From positions 1-59,210 of the forward strand of contig CAIMSN010000064.1 in the NCBI GenBank assembly GCA_903844135.1: a stretch of 59,210 bases of DNA, written 5' to 3'. This DNA is from an uncultured Rhodospirillales bacterium (GTDB lineage: Bacteria; Pseudomonadota; Alphaproteobacteria; Acetobacterales; Acetobacteraceae). Shown piece by piece: positions 35,566 through 44,102 of the stretch. The position numbers were made by a program, and so were the translations under genes. Below the pieces are notes generated by a model. That model made no database searches, was not told the DNA's origin, and saw only the letters and a program-made list of their open reading frames with translations. Each line of letters opens with the position of its first letter. The stretch's first letter is position 1.

Positions 35566-35834
35566 CGGCCGGCCGGCCTGATCCGCAGCCGGATCACCCC
35601 CTTCATCGTCTCGGGATCGACTGGTTTGCCCTTGCGCAGGATGTCGATCAGCCCTTCTCGGGCGAGCCCCTTGGCGGCGTTGCGGACATGCGGCATCAGT
35701 TGCTGCCAGTCCTCGCCATAGGCGCGCGCCACCTCGCTCGGGCAGATCGACTTGTCGACCCCGCGCAGGCTGGACTGGCGCAGGATCTCCTGGCGCAGAT
35801 CGCCCGGCGAAGGTGCTGCGGTGGCGTCGGTCAT
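35562..35834 (-). CDS. DUF3253 family protein
   Basis: A 90-residue protein with the DUF3253 features: ILRQSSLRGVDKSICPSEVARAYG, then W-x-x-L-M-P-x-V-R-x-x-A and 'GLIDILRKGKPVDPE'. This is a small winged-helix-like fold, possibly nucleic-acid binding, with no proven function. Last gene of the leftward uvrD-prmA-GNAT-pepP-idh unit, 14 bp after idh. Its stop codon lies in the 108-bp repeat. Confidence 0.78.
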   Translation of the reverse strand: MTDATAAPSPGDLRQEILRQSSLRGVDKSICPSEVARAYGEDWQQLMPHVRNAAKGLAREGLIDILRKGKPVDPETMKGVIRLRIRPAGR

Positions 35835-35848
35835 CGTCGCCGGCCGGT

Positions 35849-36871
35849 TCAGCGTATCTGCTGCAGCAGCGCGTCGGTCAGGTCTCGGGTGCCGGCGGTG
35901 CCGCCGATATCGCGCGTGCGGATTCCGGTCGCGAGCATCGCGTCGATGCCGCCGCCCAGACGCTGCGCCAGATCGAGGCGTCCGACATGGCGCAGCATCA
36001 GCTCGGTCGAGAGCAGCATCGCCAGCGGATTGGCCACCCCCTTGCCGGCGATGTCCGGCGCCGAGCCGTGCACCGCCTCGAAGATCGCCGCGTTCTCGCC
36101 GATGTTGGCACCCGGCGCCATGCCGAGCCCGCCGACCAGGCCGGCGATCAGGTCCGACAGGATGTCGCCGAACAGGTTGGTGGTGACGATCACGTCGTAC
36201 TGCCACGGGTCGAGCACGAGCTGCATCGCGCAGGCATCGACGATGCGGTCGTTCATCGCCACCCGCCCCTCGTACTCCTTGGCGACCTTGCGGCCCTCCT
36301 CCAGGAACAATCCGGTCAGCGCCTTCAGGATGTTGGCTTTGTGCACCACGGTGACCTTCTTGCGGCCGTTCTTCACCGCATAGTCGAACGCGTATTCGAC
36401 GATGCGCCGGCATTCGGCGCGGGTGTTGAACCCGGTGGAGATCGCGATCGCCTTCGGATCGTGGTCGAGCGGCATGTAGTGCTCCATCGCCGCGTAGAAC
36501 CCTTCCAGGTTCTCGCGCACCAGCACGATGTCGATGGCGTCGAACCGTCCGCCCGGGATCAGCGTGCGCGCCGGCCGCAGATTGGCGAACAGCTCGAATT
36601 CCTTGCGCAGCGTGACGTTGATCGACTTGAAGCCGCCGCCGACCGGCGTGGTCAGCGGTCCCTTCAGCGCCAGACCGGTCTGGCGGATGCTCTCCAGCGT
36701 CGGCAGCGGCAGCGGGTCGCCGCAATCGGCCACCGCCGCCAGGCCGGCGAGCTGACGGTCCCAGGCGAACGGCGCGCCCAGCGCCTCGCACACCTCGACC
36801 ACCGCCTCGACGATTTCCGGTCCGATCCCGTCGCCGGGAATCAGGGTCGCTGGGATCTTGTTCTCGGCCAT
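35849..36871 (-). CDS. NAD-type isocitrate dehydrogenase (isocitrate/isopropylmalate dehydrogenase family)
   Basis: A 340-residue beta-decarboxylating dehydrogenase: LIPGDGIGPEIVEAV, KGPLTTPVGGGFKSINVTLRKEF, the substrate-binding VRENLEGFYA, a TVVHKANI block and NLFGDILSDLIAGLVGG. The GGGFKSINVTLRK segment has the S-x-N-x-x-L-R-K pattern of isocitrate enzymes, not isopropylmalate dehydrogenase. The short length and the GSAPDIAGKGVANP region point to the NAD-dependent form used by acetic acid bacteria and relatives. It makes 2-oxoglutarate in the TCA cycle. It lies 15 bp after pepP. Confidence 0.85.
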   Translation of the reverse strand: MAENKIPATLIPGDGIGPEIVEAVVEVCEALGAPFAWDRQLAGLAAVADCGDPLPLPTLESIRQTGLALKGPLTTPVGGGFKSINVTLRKEFELFANLRPARTLIPGGRFDAIDIVLVRENLEGFYAAMEHYMPLDHDPKAIAISTGFNTRAECRRIVEYAFDYAVKNGRKKVTVVHKANILKALTGLFLEEGRKVAKEYEGRVAMNDRIVDACAMQLVLDPWQYDVIVTTNLFGDILSDLIAGLVGGLGMAPGANIGENAAIFEAVHGSAPDIAGKGVANPLAMLLSTELMLRHVGRLDLAQRLGGGIDAMLATGIRTRDIGGTAGTRDLTDALLQQIR

Positions 36872-36886
36872 GGTCGCCTCTCTCCT

Positions 36887-38686
36887 TCAGACGGTCGCGC
36901 GCGCCGGGACCAGCGGCGCGCAGGCTGCCTCCAGCCAGTCTCTCACCGGCGCTTCGAGCAGCGGTCCGATCCGCTCCAGCACCGTGCGGTGATACGCGTC
37001 GATCCAGTCGCGTTCGGCGGCGTCGAGCAGCGCGATCCCGATCAGCGCCCGGTCGAACGGCACCAGCGTCAGCGTCTCGAAGCCGAGGAACGGCTTCTGC
37101 GTCGCGACCGGCTGTTCGCGGACCAGCACCAGATTCTCGAAGCGGATGCCATACTCGCCGGGCAGGTAGTAGCCGGGTTCGTTCGACATCACCATGCCGG
37201 CCTCGATCGGGATCGGCCGCGCCGCCGGCGCGAACCCGCACGGACCTTCGTGCACCGACAAATAGCTGCCGACGCCATGGCCGGTGCCGTGATCGTAATC
37301 CAGCCCGGCCTGCCACAGCGCGGTCCGCGCCAGGCAATCCAGCCGGCCGCCATGCACCCCGGCCGGAAACCGCGTGGTGGTGAGGCGGATATGGCCCTGC
37401 AGCACCCGGGTGGCATGGTCCCGCACGCTGGCCGGTGCCGGACCCGGTCCGCTCCAGACGGTGCGGGTGACGTCGGTGGTGCCGCGGCGGTACTGGCCGC
37501 CGCTATCGATCAGATAGACCTCGTCCGGCTGCAGCCGGCGCGCCTTTTCCGGCTCGGCCCGGTAATGGATGATCGCGCCGTTCGGGCCGGTGCCGGAGAT
37601 CGCCGGGAAGCTCTCGCCGCGATAATCCTCGCCCTGCGCGCGGAACCGGTCCAGGCGCGCCGACAGCTCCGTTTCCGACCGTCCGATGCCTTGCTCGGAG
37701 ACGAAGTGCAGGAATCTGGCCAGCGCCACCCCATCCATCTCGTGCGCGCTGCGAAACCCGGCCTGTTCGGCCTCATTCTTGCGCGCCTTCGGCAACAGGC
37801 ATGGATCGGCCGCCGCGGCCACCGTCGCCCCGGCCGCCCGCAGCGCCTGTGCGAACCAGACTGCGCTGCCTGCCGGATCCACCCGCACCGTCCTGCCGGC
37901 CAGCTCCGCCAGCAGGCCGCCGAGCGCCTCCGGCCGCTCGATCCTGACCGCGTTGCCGAGCCAGGCGCGCGTCTCCGCGGAGAGCTTCTCCGGCGCCATG
38001 AACAAGGTGGCGCGCTCGTCGGCGTCGAGCAGCGCGAACCCCAGCGCGAACGGCGTGAAGTCGACATCGCCGCCACGCAGGTTGAACAGCCAGGCGATCG
38101 AGGCAGGATCGCTCAGCACCACCGCGTCCTGGCGCGACTCGCGCAGCAGGGCGGCGATCTCCTGGCGTTTCTCCTCGCTGCCGCGACCGGCCAGCGACAG
38201 CGGCTGCGGCACCGCCGGCGCGGTCGGCGGCTGCGGCCGGTCGCTCCAGATCGCGTCGATCGGATTGCGCGACACCGGCACCATGACGAAACCGGGCCTG
38301 GTGAACCGGGCCAGCGTGTCGGCGCTGAGCAGCCATGGATCGTAGCCGATCCGGGCCTGGCCGTCCGGCGCCGTGGCGCGGACCGTGTCCGAAAGCCAGC
38401 TTTCCGGCGGTTGCTGCACCATGTGCAGGCGCTGATAGCAGTCGCCGTCGGTCTGCGACGCGAGCTGCAGGACGTAGCGCCCGTCGGAGAACACCGCCGC
38501 CTGCTCGGCCAGCACGATGGCCATGCCGGCGCTGCCGGTGAATCCGGTCAGCCAGGCCAGCCGCTCGGCATAGGGCGCCACGTACTCGCCGAGATGCTCG
38601 TCGCCGCGGGGCAGCACGAAACCGTCCAGCCCGTCGGTCCGCAGGATCGATCGCAGATCGTGGAGGCGCTGCGCGCTCGGGGTCAT
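36887..38686 (-). CDS. M24 Xaa-Pro aminopeptidase (aminopeptidase P, three-domain type)
   Basis: A 599-residue metallopeptidase that removes N-terminal residues before proline. Two creatinase-like N-terminal domains are followed by the pita-bread catalytic domain with metal ligands in LIDSGGQYRRGTTDVTRT (two Asp), GTGHGVGSYL (His), SNEPGYY (Glu) and GIRFENLVLV (Glu). The length of about 600 fits the long bacterial/eukaryotic cytosolic form. ATG 38686 is preferred over an upstream TTG. Confidence 0.92.
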   Translation of the reverse strand: MTPSAQRLHDLRSILRTDGLDGFVLPRGDEHLGEYVAPYAERLAWLTGFTGSAGMAIVLAEQAAVFSDGRYVLQLASQTDGDCYQRLHMVQQPPESWLSDTVRATAPDGQARIGYDPWLLSADTLARFTRPGFVMVPVSRNPIDAIWSDRPQPPTAPAVPQPLSLAGRGSEEKRQEIAALLRESRQDAVVLSDPASIAWLFNLRGGDVDFTPFALGFALLDADERATLFMAPEKLSAETRAWLGNAVRIERPEALGGLLAELAGRTVRVDPAGSAVWFAQALRAAGATVAAAADPCLLPKARKNEAEQAGFRSAHEMDGVALARFLHFVSEQGIGRSETELSARLDRFRAQGEDYRGESFPAISGTGPNGAIIHYRAEPEKARRLQPDEVYLIDSGGQYRRGTTDVTRTVWSGPGPAPASVRDHATRVLQGHIRLTTTRFPAGVHGGRLDCLARTALWQAGLDYDHGTGHGVGSYLSVHEGPCGFAPAARPIPIEAGMVMSNEPGYYLPGEYGIRFENLVLVREQPVATQKPFLGFETLTLVPFDRALIGIALLDAAERDWIDAYHRTVLERIGPLLEAPVRDWLEAACAPLVPARATV

Positions 38687-38774
38687 CGGCAAGTCCTGTC
38701 AGCAGTGGCGTGGTGGGCGTCGGCCGCCGCGCGCAGGATCGTCCCTGCGACGCCCCCCGTCCAGCATCGGGCGA

Positions 38775-39263
38775 TCAGCCCAGCAGGCGGTGTACGAACA
38801 CCAGGTCCAGCCAGCGGCCGAACTTGGCGCCGACCTGGGGCAGCGGCGGCAGCGCGGCGAAGCCGTGCCGCGCATGCAGCGCGATCGAGGCGGCGTTCTC
38901 GGCGGCGATTCCGCCGATCATCGCGTGCAGTCCGGCCGCCGTCGCATGGGCCACCAGCGCGCCCAGCAGCGCGCCGCCCTGGCCGCGGCGCTGGAACGCC
39001 GGATCGACATACAGCGAATGCTCGACGGTCTGGCGGTAGCCGTCATGCGGGCGGAACGGCCCGTAGGATCCGAATCCCTGGACGCCTCCGTCCAGCTCCG
39101 CCACCAGCACCGGAAACCCCGCCTGCAGACGCTCCTGCATCCAGGCGCCGCGCGTCTCCAGCGTTGCCGGGGTGATGCTCCACAGCGCCGTCCCGGTGAG
39201 GATTTCGTGGTTGGTGATCGCCAGGATGCGCGGCAGATCGTCGACGGTCGCAGCACGGATCAT
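38775..39263 (-). CDS. GNAT N-acetyltransferase, phosphinothricin-acetyltransferase-like
   Basis: A 162-residue GNAT-fold protein: IRAATVDDLPRILAITNHEILTG at the N-terminus, SLYVDPAFQRRGQGGALLGAL for acetyl-CoA binding, and IGGIAAENAASIALHARHGFA. The whole pattern is typical of the Pat/Bar-like and L-amino-acid acetyltransferase group. Physiological acceptor unknown. The start overlaps the prmA stop (ATGA). Confidence 0.85.
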   Translation of the reverse strand: MIRAATVDDLPRILAITNHEILTGTALWSITPATLETRGAWMQERLQAGFPVLVAELDGGVQGFGSYGPFRPHDGYRQTVEHSLYVDPAFQRRGQGGALLGALVAHATAAGLHAMIGGIAAENAASIALHARHGFAALPPLPQVGAKFGRWLDLVFVHRLLG

Positions 39264-40159
39264 CCCGGCCGCCGCAGGATCAGCGTCGCCCAGTAGCCTT
39301 CGACCAGCTTTCGCTCCAGCACCAGCCCCTGACGGCGATGCGCCGCCAGCACCATGCGCGCCTGGCTGTCGAGCAGGCCTGCCAGGATCACCGTGCCGCC
39401 CGGCGCCATCCTGGCGGCCAGCGCCTTCGCCATCAGGCAGAGCGGCCGCGCCAGGATGTTGGCGAACACCAGGTCGTAGCGGCCGCCGGCCCGGATCGCC
39501 CGGGTGCGCCAGCCATTGCCGTAGCGGCAATCGAGCCGGTTGCGCAGCCCGTTCATCGCCGCGTTCTGCGCCGCCACCCGTACCGACCAGGGCTCGATAT
39601 CGACCGCCAGCACACGCGCATGCAGCAGGCTGGCCGCCGCCATCGCCAGGATGCCGGACCCGGTGCCGAGATCGAGGATCCGCGCCGGCCGGCGATGCGC
39701 CACCAGCTCCAGCGCCCGCAGGCAGCCCCGCGTCGAGCCGTGCTCACCGGAGCCGAACGCGATCCCGGCATCGAGCGTCAGGGTGATGCGCGGACCCGCC
39801 GCGGCCGCGGCGAGATGGGTGCCGCGGATCGCGAAGCGCCGTCCGACACGCTGCTCCGGGAAGCTCTCGTAGGTGCGCGCCAGCCAGCCCTCGGTCTCGG
39901 TATGCGCGCGCGACAGCGGCGCGGCGATCCCGGTCGCGGCAGCGGCCAGAGCCAGGGCGGTCGCCAGCATCTCCTCGCCGACGCCCACATCCTTGACGCC
40001 CTCGATGCGCCACACCGTCTGGCTGTCGTCCGCTTCGAAGATTCCGACCGTGCTGCAGACGCTGGCGAGCGCGTTCTCGTAGGCCTCTACCGCAGCGTCC
40101 GGCACTGTCACATGGATGGTCTCCAGCGCGGTGGCATGACGCCTGGGGACGCTGTTCAT
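39260..40159 (-). CDS. prmA: ribosomal protein L11 methyltransferase PrmA
   Basis: A 299-residue class I methyltransferase that methylates ribosomal protein L11. The PrmA signature is clear: FGSGEHGSTRGCLRALE, ILDLGTGSGILAMAA, VLAVDIEPWSV, LVFANILARPL. Start ATG 40159 overlaps the uvrD stop (ATGA); the stop overlaps the GNAT start the same way. Confidence 0.92.
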   Translation of the reverse strand: MNSVPRRHATALETIHVTVPDAAVEAYENALASVCSTVGIFEADDSQTVWRIEGVKDVGVGEEMLATALALAAAATGIAAPLSRAHTETEGWLARTYESFPEQRVGRRFAIRGTHLAAAAAGPRITLTLDAGIAFGSGEHGSTRGCLRALELVAHRRPARILDLGTGSGILAMAAASLLHARVLAVDIEPWSVRVAAQNAAMNGLRNRLDCRYGNGWRTRAIRAGGRYDLVFANILARPLCLMAKALAARMAPGGTVILAGLLDSQARMVLAAHRRQGLVLERKLVEGYWATLILRRPG

Positions 40160-42396
40160 GACGGCGCCGGCTCCACGTAGCTGTCCAGCACGCGCTTGAA
40201 TCCGGCCTTGTCGAATTCGACGTCGAGCTTGCCCTCGTCGGCATTCTTGACGATCCCGTAACCGAACTTCTGGTGGAACACGCGCGTGCCCGGCTCGATC
40301 CCGCCGGCACGCGCCGGACGCGCCGGCTGCTCCCACGCCTCGATCGTGCGCGGCCGCCGCGCGGTCAAGGGGAACTGCCCGCCGAACACCGGCGGAGCGC
40401 TGCGCCTCTGCTCGCGCGCCAGCGAGGCTGAGCCCATCTGCTCGACATGCTCCTCCGGCAGCTCGTCGATGAAGCGGCTCGGAATCGCGCTCTGCCAGTT
40501 GGCGTAGATCCTGCGGTTGGCGGCGTGGCTGATCAGCGCGCGCTTGCGGGCGCGGGTGATGCCGACATAGGCCAGACGGCGCTCCTCCTCGAGCCCCTTG
40601 TTGCCACCCTCGTCGAGGGTGCGCTGGCTCGGAAACAGGCCCTCTTCCCAGCCCGGCAGGAACACGGTGTCGAATTCCAGACCCTTGGCGCCATGCAGCG
40701 TCATCAGGTTGACCCGGTCGGCCCCGGCATTCTCGTCGTTCTCCATCACCAGCGACACGTGCTCGAGGAATCCGCCGAGCGTCTCGAAATCCACCAGCGC
40801 CCTTACCAGCTCCCGGAGGTTGTCGAGCCGGCCGGGCGCGTCGGGGGATTTGTCCTTCTTCCACATCTCGACGTAGCCGCTCTCCTCCAGCAGGGTCTCG
40901 ACCACGCCGACATGCACCGGCCCGGACGGCGTGTCCCCGCCCTCCGCCAGGAATTGGGCCTGCGCCAGCCGCCTGCGGCCCTGCTCCAGGCACGCCATCA
41001 GTTGGCCAAGCTGCTCGCGCAACCGTCCCTTCAGCGTGCCGTCGGCCAGGCGGCGCAGCACCGCCTCGGTCATCGGGATGCGCGCCTCCCGCGACAGGCC
41101 ATGCAGCGACTGCAGCGCCACGTCGCCGACGCCGCGGCGCGGCAGGTTGATGATGCGCTCGAACGCCAGATCGTCGGCCGGCTGGTTCAGCACGCGCATG
41201 TAGGCGATCGCGTCGCGGATCTCGGCCCGTTCGTAGAACCGCATGCCGCCCACCACCTTGTACGGCAGGCCCAGCGTGATCAGCCGCTCCTCGAACGAAC
41301 GGGTCTGGAAACCGGCCCGCACCAGGATCGCCATTTCGGAAAGCCTGTTGCCGTCCCGCTGCAGGCTCTCGATCCGCTCGCCGACCAGCCGCGCCTCCTC
41401 GTCGGAATCCCACACCGACGCCACCAGCACCCGCTCGCCTTCCGAATCGTTGCGGCCGGGGCGCAGCGTCTTGCCGAGCCGCCCGTCATTGTGCGCGATC
41501 AGCCCGGAGGCGGCGGCCAGGATCGGCGCCGTCGAGCGGTAGTTGCTCTCCAGCTTCACCAGCACGGCGCCCGGGAAATCCTTCTCGAAGCGCAGGATGT
41601 TCTCCACCTCGGCGCCGCGCCAACTGTAGATCGACTGGTCGTCGTCGCCAACGCAGCAGATGTTGGCAGGCCCGGTCTCGCGCTTCGCCAGAAGGCGCAG
41701 CCAGAGATACTGGATCGTGTTGGTGTCCTGGTATTCGTCCACCAGCAGGTAGCGGAAGAAGCGATGATACTGCGCCAGCACGTCCGGCCGGGTGCGCAGG
41801 ATCTCCACCGTGTGCAGCATCAGGTCGCCGAAATCCGCCGCGTTGAGCTGGATCAGCCGCGCCTGGTAGTCGGCATAGATCTGCCGCGCCTTGCCGCCGG
41901 CGAACTCGGTGTCCTCGGCCGGCGTGATCCGGTCCGGCGTCAGGCCGCGATCCTTCCAGCGCTGGATCGCCCCCATCAGACCCGGCGCCGGCCAGCGCTT
42001 GGCGTCGATCCGGTGCAGCTCCATCACCTGCTTGAGCAGACGCAACTGGTCGTCGGTGTCGAGGATGGTGAAGCTCGAGGTCAGCCCGACATACTCCGCA
42101 TGGCGGCGCAGCATGCGCGCGCACAGCGCATGGAAGGTGCCGAGCCACAGCCCCTCGACCGGCCGCCCCAGCAGGTCGGCCACCCGCTCGCGCATCTCGC
42201 GCGCCGCCTTGTTGGTGAAGGTCACCGCCAGCACCTGGCCGGGGGCGGCACGTCCGCTGAGCAGAATGTGCGCGAACCGCGTGGTCAGCACCCTGGTCTT
42301 TCCGGTACCGGCGCCGGCCAGCACCAGCAGCGGCCCGTCGATCGTCTCGACGGCAAGGCGTTGTTCGGGGTTCAGCCGCTCGAGATAGGTGTCCAT
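40156..42396 (-). CDS. uvrD: UvrD/PcrA-type superfamily 1 DNA helicase
   Basis: A 746-residue ATP-dependent 3'-5' helicase for excision and mismatch repair. Helicase motifs are all visible: Q motif LNPEQRLAVE, Walker A AGAGTGKTRVL, TFTNKAAREM, Walker B VDEYQDTN, GDDDQSIYSWRGA, YRST, a LMTLHGAKGLEFD motif and RLAYVGITRA. The C-terminus ends in a short Tudor-like segment (GTRVFHQKFGYGIV), usual for PcrA/UvrD, where it contacts RNA polymerase. First gene of the leftward unit to DUF3253. Confidence 0.95.
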   Translation of the reverse strand: MDTYLERLNPEQRLAVETIDGPLLVLAGAGTGKTRVLTTRFAHILLSGRAAPGQVLAVTFTNKAAREMRERVADLLGRPVEGLWLGTFHALCARMLRRHAEYVGLTSSFTILDTDDQLRLLKQVMELHRIDAKRWPAPGLMGAIQRWKDRGLTPDRITPAEDTEFAGGKARQIYADYQARLIQLNAADFGDLMLHTVEILRTRPDVLAQYHRFFRYLLVDEYQDTNTIQYLWLRLLAKRETGPANICCVGDDDQSIYSWRGAEVENILRFEKDFPGAVLVKLESNYRSTAPILAAASGLIAHNDGRLGKTLRPGRNDSEGERVLVASVWDSDEEARLVGERIESLQRDGNRLSEMAILVRAGFQTRSFEERLITLGLPYKVVGGMRFYERAEIRDAIAYMRVLNQPADDLAFERIINLPRRGVGDVALQSLHGLSREARIPMTEAVLRRLADGTLKGRLREQLGQLMACLEQGRRRLAQAQFLAEGGDTPSGPVHVGVVETLLEESGYVEMWKKDKSPDAPGRLDNLRELVRALVDFETLGGFLEHVSLVMENDENAGADRVNLMTLHGAKGLEFDTVFLPGWEEGLFPSQRTLDEGGNKGLEEERRLAYVGITRARKRALISHAANRRIYANWQSAIPSRFIDELPEEHVEQMGSASLAREQRRSAPPVFGGQFPLTARRPRTIEAWEQPARPARAGGIEPGTRVFHQKFGYGIVKNADEGKLDVEFDKAGFKRVLDSYVEPAPS

Positions 42397-42467
42397 GCCC
42401 GACGCAATCTAGGACGCGGACGGCCCGGTCTCAATGCGACCTGACCGGTTCCGCCGATCGCCCCTGT

Positions 42468-42488
42468 GTGCTAACAGAATGTTAGAAC
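42468..42488. promoter_or_regulatory. operator-like palindrome between uvrD and radC-like gene
   Basis: GTGCTAACA-GAA-TGTTAGAAC: 9-bp arms with one mismatch, centred in the 111-bp divergent intergenic region. It is not the alphaproteobacterial LexA box (GTTC-N7-GTTC), nor the E. coli one. The repressor, if any, is unknown. Confidence 0.4.
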
Positions 42489-42507
42489 ACCGGACGGGCG
42501 GACGGCG

Positions 42508-43227
42508 ATGGCGAGTACGGTCGCGGAGACGAGGGCGGAAGTGGCCGCGCCGGCGCCGTTTCGCAGCACCGGACCGGCCGGCCATCGCGCCAGGATGCGC
42601 GAGCGGCTGCTGTCGCGCGGCGCCGAGGCGCTCGCCGACTACGAGATCCTCGAGATGCTGCTGTTCCTGGGCATCCCGAGGCGCGACACCAAGCCGCTGG
42701 CCAAGGCGCTGATCAACCGGTTCGGCAGCCTGTCCGACGTCCTGTGCGCACCGCCCGAGCTTCTGGCCGCGGCCGGGCTGGGCGACGAGGCGGTCGCGGT
42801 GCTGCGCATGCCGCAGCAGGCGGCGCTCCGCCTGGCGGCGGCGGAGGCCCGTGCCCGGCCGGTGCTGAACAACTGGGACCGGCTGCTGGAATATTTCGAT
42901 ACCGCGCTCGCCGGCGCCATGCCGGGCCAGCTCCGCGGATTGCTGCTCGACAACCGCAACCGGCTGCTGGCCGACGAACTGCTCGACGACGCCCCGGACC
43001 GGCTGCCGCAGGCGCTGGCCGGACGCGCGCTGGCGCTGCATGCGACCGCGCTGATCCTGGTGCGGGTGCTCCCTGCCGGCCCGGTCGAGAAGAGCCTGCC
43101 GAAACGCGACGCGGCGCTCGCAGCGACGCTCTCGAAGGCGTTGTCGGCGCTGTCGATCGTGCTGCACGACCACATGCTGGTCGGGGGCGGCAGTTGGGTC
43201 AGCCTGCGCCAGAAAGGCATGCTGTAG
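42508..43227 (+). CDS. RadC-like protein with degenerate JAMM motif
   Basis: A 239-residue RadC/YeeS family protein. The N-terminal helix-hairpin-helix part is normal (RARMRERLLSRGAEALADYEILEMLLFLG; LINRFGSLSDVL). In the C-terminal JAB domain the family's H-N-H-P-S-G-D-P-x-P-S metal site is gone: the corresponding place reads VRVLPAGPVEKSLP. The flanking family sequence (ATALIL, then VLHDHMLVGGG and VSLRQKGML) is retained. It is thus a catalytically dead JAMM protein if the family's zinc mechanism applies. A second, intact radC lies 0.9 kb downstream. Function of RadC is unsettled. Confidence 0.82.
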   Translation: MASTVAETRAEVAAPAPFRSTGPAGHRARMRERLLSRGAEALADYEILEMLLFLGIPRRDTKPLAKALINRFGSLSDVLCAPPELLAAAGLGDEAVAVLRMPQQAALRLAAAEARARPVLNNWDRLLEYFDTALAGAMPGQLRGLLLDNRNRLLADELLDDAPDRLPQALAGRALALHATALILVRVLPAGPVEKSLPKRDAALAATLSKALSALSIVLHDHMLVGGGSWVSLRQKGML

Positions 43228-43256
43228 GAGGATGACCGGTCGATCGCGCCCTGGTG

Positions 43257-43949
43257 TCAGGCATGCGCGGCGAGCATGAGCTCCACCGCCTCGACCAGCG
43301 CGTCCGGGGTCTCGACCAGCCCGTCGGCGCCGGCCTGCTCCAGCTCGTCCCGCCCGCCATAGCCCCACAGCACCCCCAGCGCCCGCATGCTGTTGGCGTG
43401 CGCGCCGCTGACGTCGAAGCGGCGGTCGCCGACCATCACCGCTCGATGCGGATCGAGCCCCTGCTCCGCGATCAGCCGGGCGATCAGCTCCGGCTTCTCT
43501 GCACCGCTATCGTCGGGTGCCGCGCCGTATAGGCCGGCGAACAGGCCGGTCAGCCCGCGTGCCTCCAGGATCCGCCGCGCGGTGTGCAGCGGCTTCGAGG
43601 TGGCCAGGAACAGGCGTGCGCCGGACTGGGCCAGGGTGCGGACCGCCAGGTCGATGCCGGGGAACAGCGGGCTCTCGAACAATCCGCCGGCTTCGTAATG
43701 ATGGCGGTAGCGCGCGACCGCCTCCTCGAAGCGGTCGTCGCCGCGCGCACGCAGCAGCCTGGCGACGATGTCGTGCAACGGCGGCCCCACCACCCAGTCC
43801 ATCGGCGCCGCCGGATCGACCGCATGGCCGAGATCGCGCAGCGCGCGATTCAGGCAGGAGACGATGCCATCGCGCGAGGCCACCAGCGTGCCGTCGAGAT
43901 CGAGCAGGACCGACCGGTCGCGGGCGGGCGGGATTGGCAGATGATTCAT
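43257..43949 (-). CDS. gph: HAD-family phosphatase, phosphoglycolate phosphatase-like
   Basis: A 230-residue HAD hydrolase: nucleophile motif LLDLDGTLVAS (Asp17, Asp19), motif II LATSK, motif III Lys in AEKPELI, and motif IV VGDRRFDVSGA. The C1 cap helix bundle and length fit Gph-like enzymes, which remove 2-phosphoglycolate formed during DNA repair or by Rubisco. Substrate is not certain. It lies between the two radC-like genes on the opposite strand. Confidence 0.8.
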   Translation of the reverse strand: MNHLPIPPARDRSVLLDLDGTLVASRDGIVSCLNRALRDLGHAVDPAAPMDWVVGPPLHDIVARLLRARGDDRFEEAVARYRHHYEAGGLFESPLFPGIDLAVRTLAQSGARLFLATSKPLHTARRILEARGLTGLFAGLYGAAPDDSGAEKPELIARLIAEQGLDPHRAVMVGDRRFDVSGAHANSMRALGVLWGYGGRDELEQAGADGLVETPDALVEAVELMLAAHA

Positions 43950-44102
43950 GTCGTCTCCGTCGGCCGGTTCATCACCGGTAAAGCCTTTGCGGCGATACTC
44001 GCAAGCGAACCCCGGGGGAATGGCGGGATCGCCGGTTCTGTTGCATAATCGTATCAGTATCTGGAGCAGCCGCTCTTTTCATCAGCATGCGGAGCCGGGG
44101 CG

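Noticed and set aside
35813-39175. An open frame of about 1120 codons on the plus strand
   Set aside because: Antisense to idh, pepP and the acetyltransferase, which all have clear active-site motifs. The long frame is again a GC effect.
42468-42488. LexA/SOS box upstream of uvrD
   Set aside because: No GTTC-N7-GTTC (alphaproteobacterial) or CTGT-N8-ACAG pattern is present.
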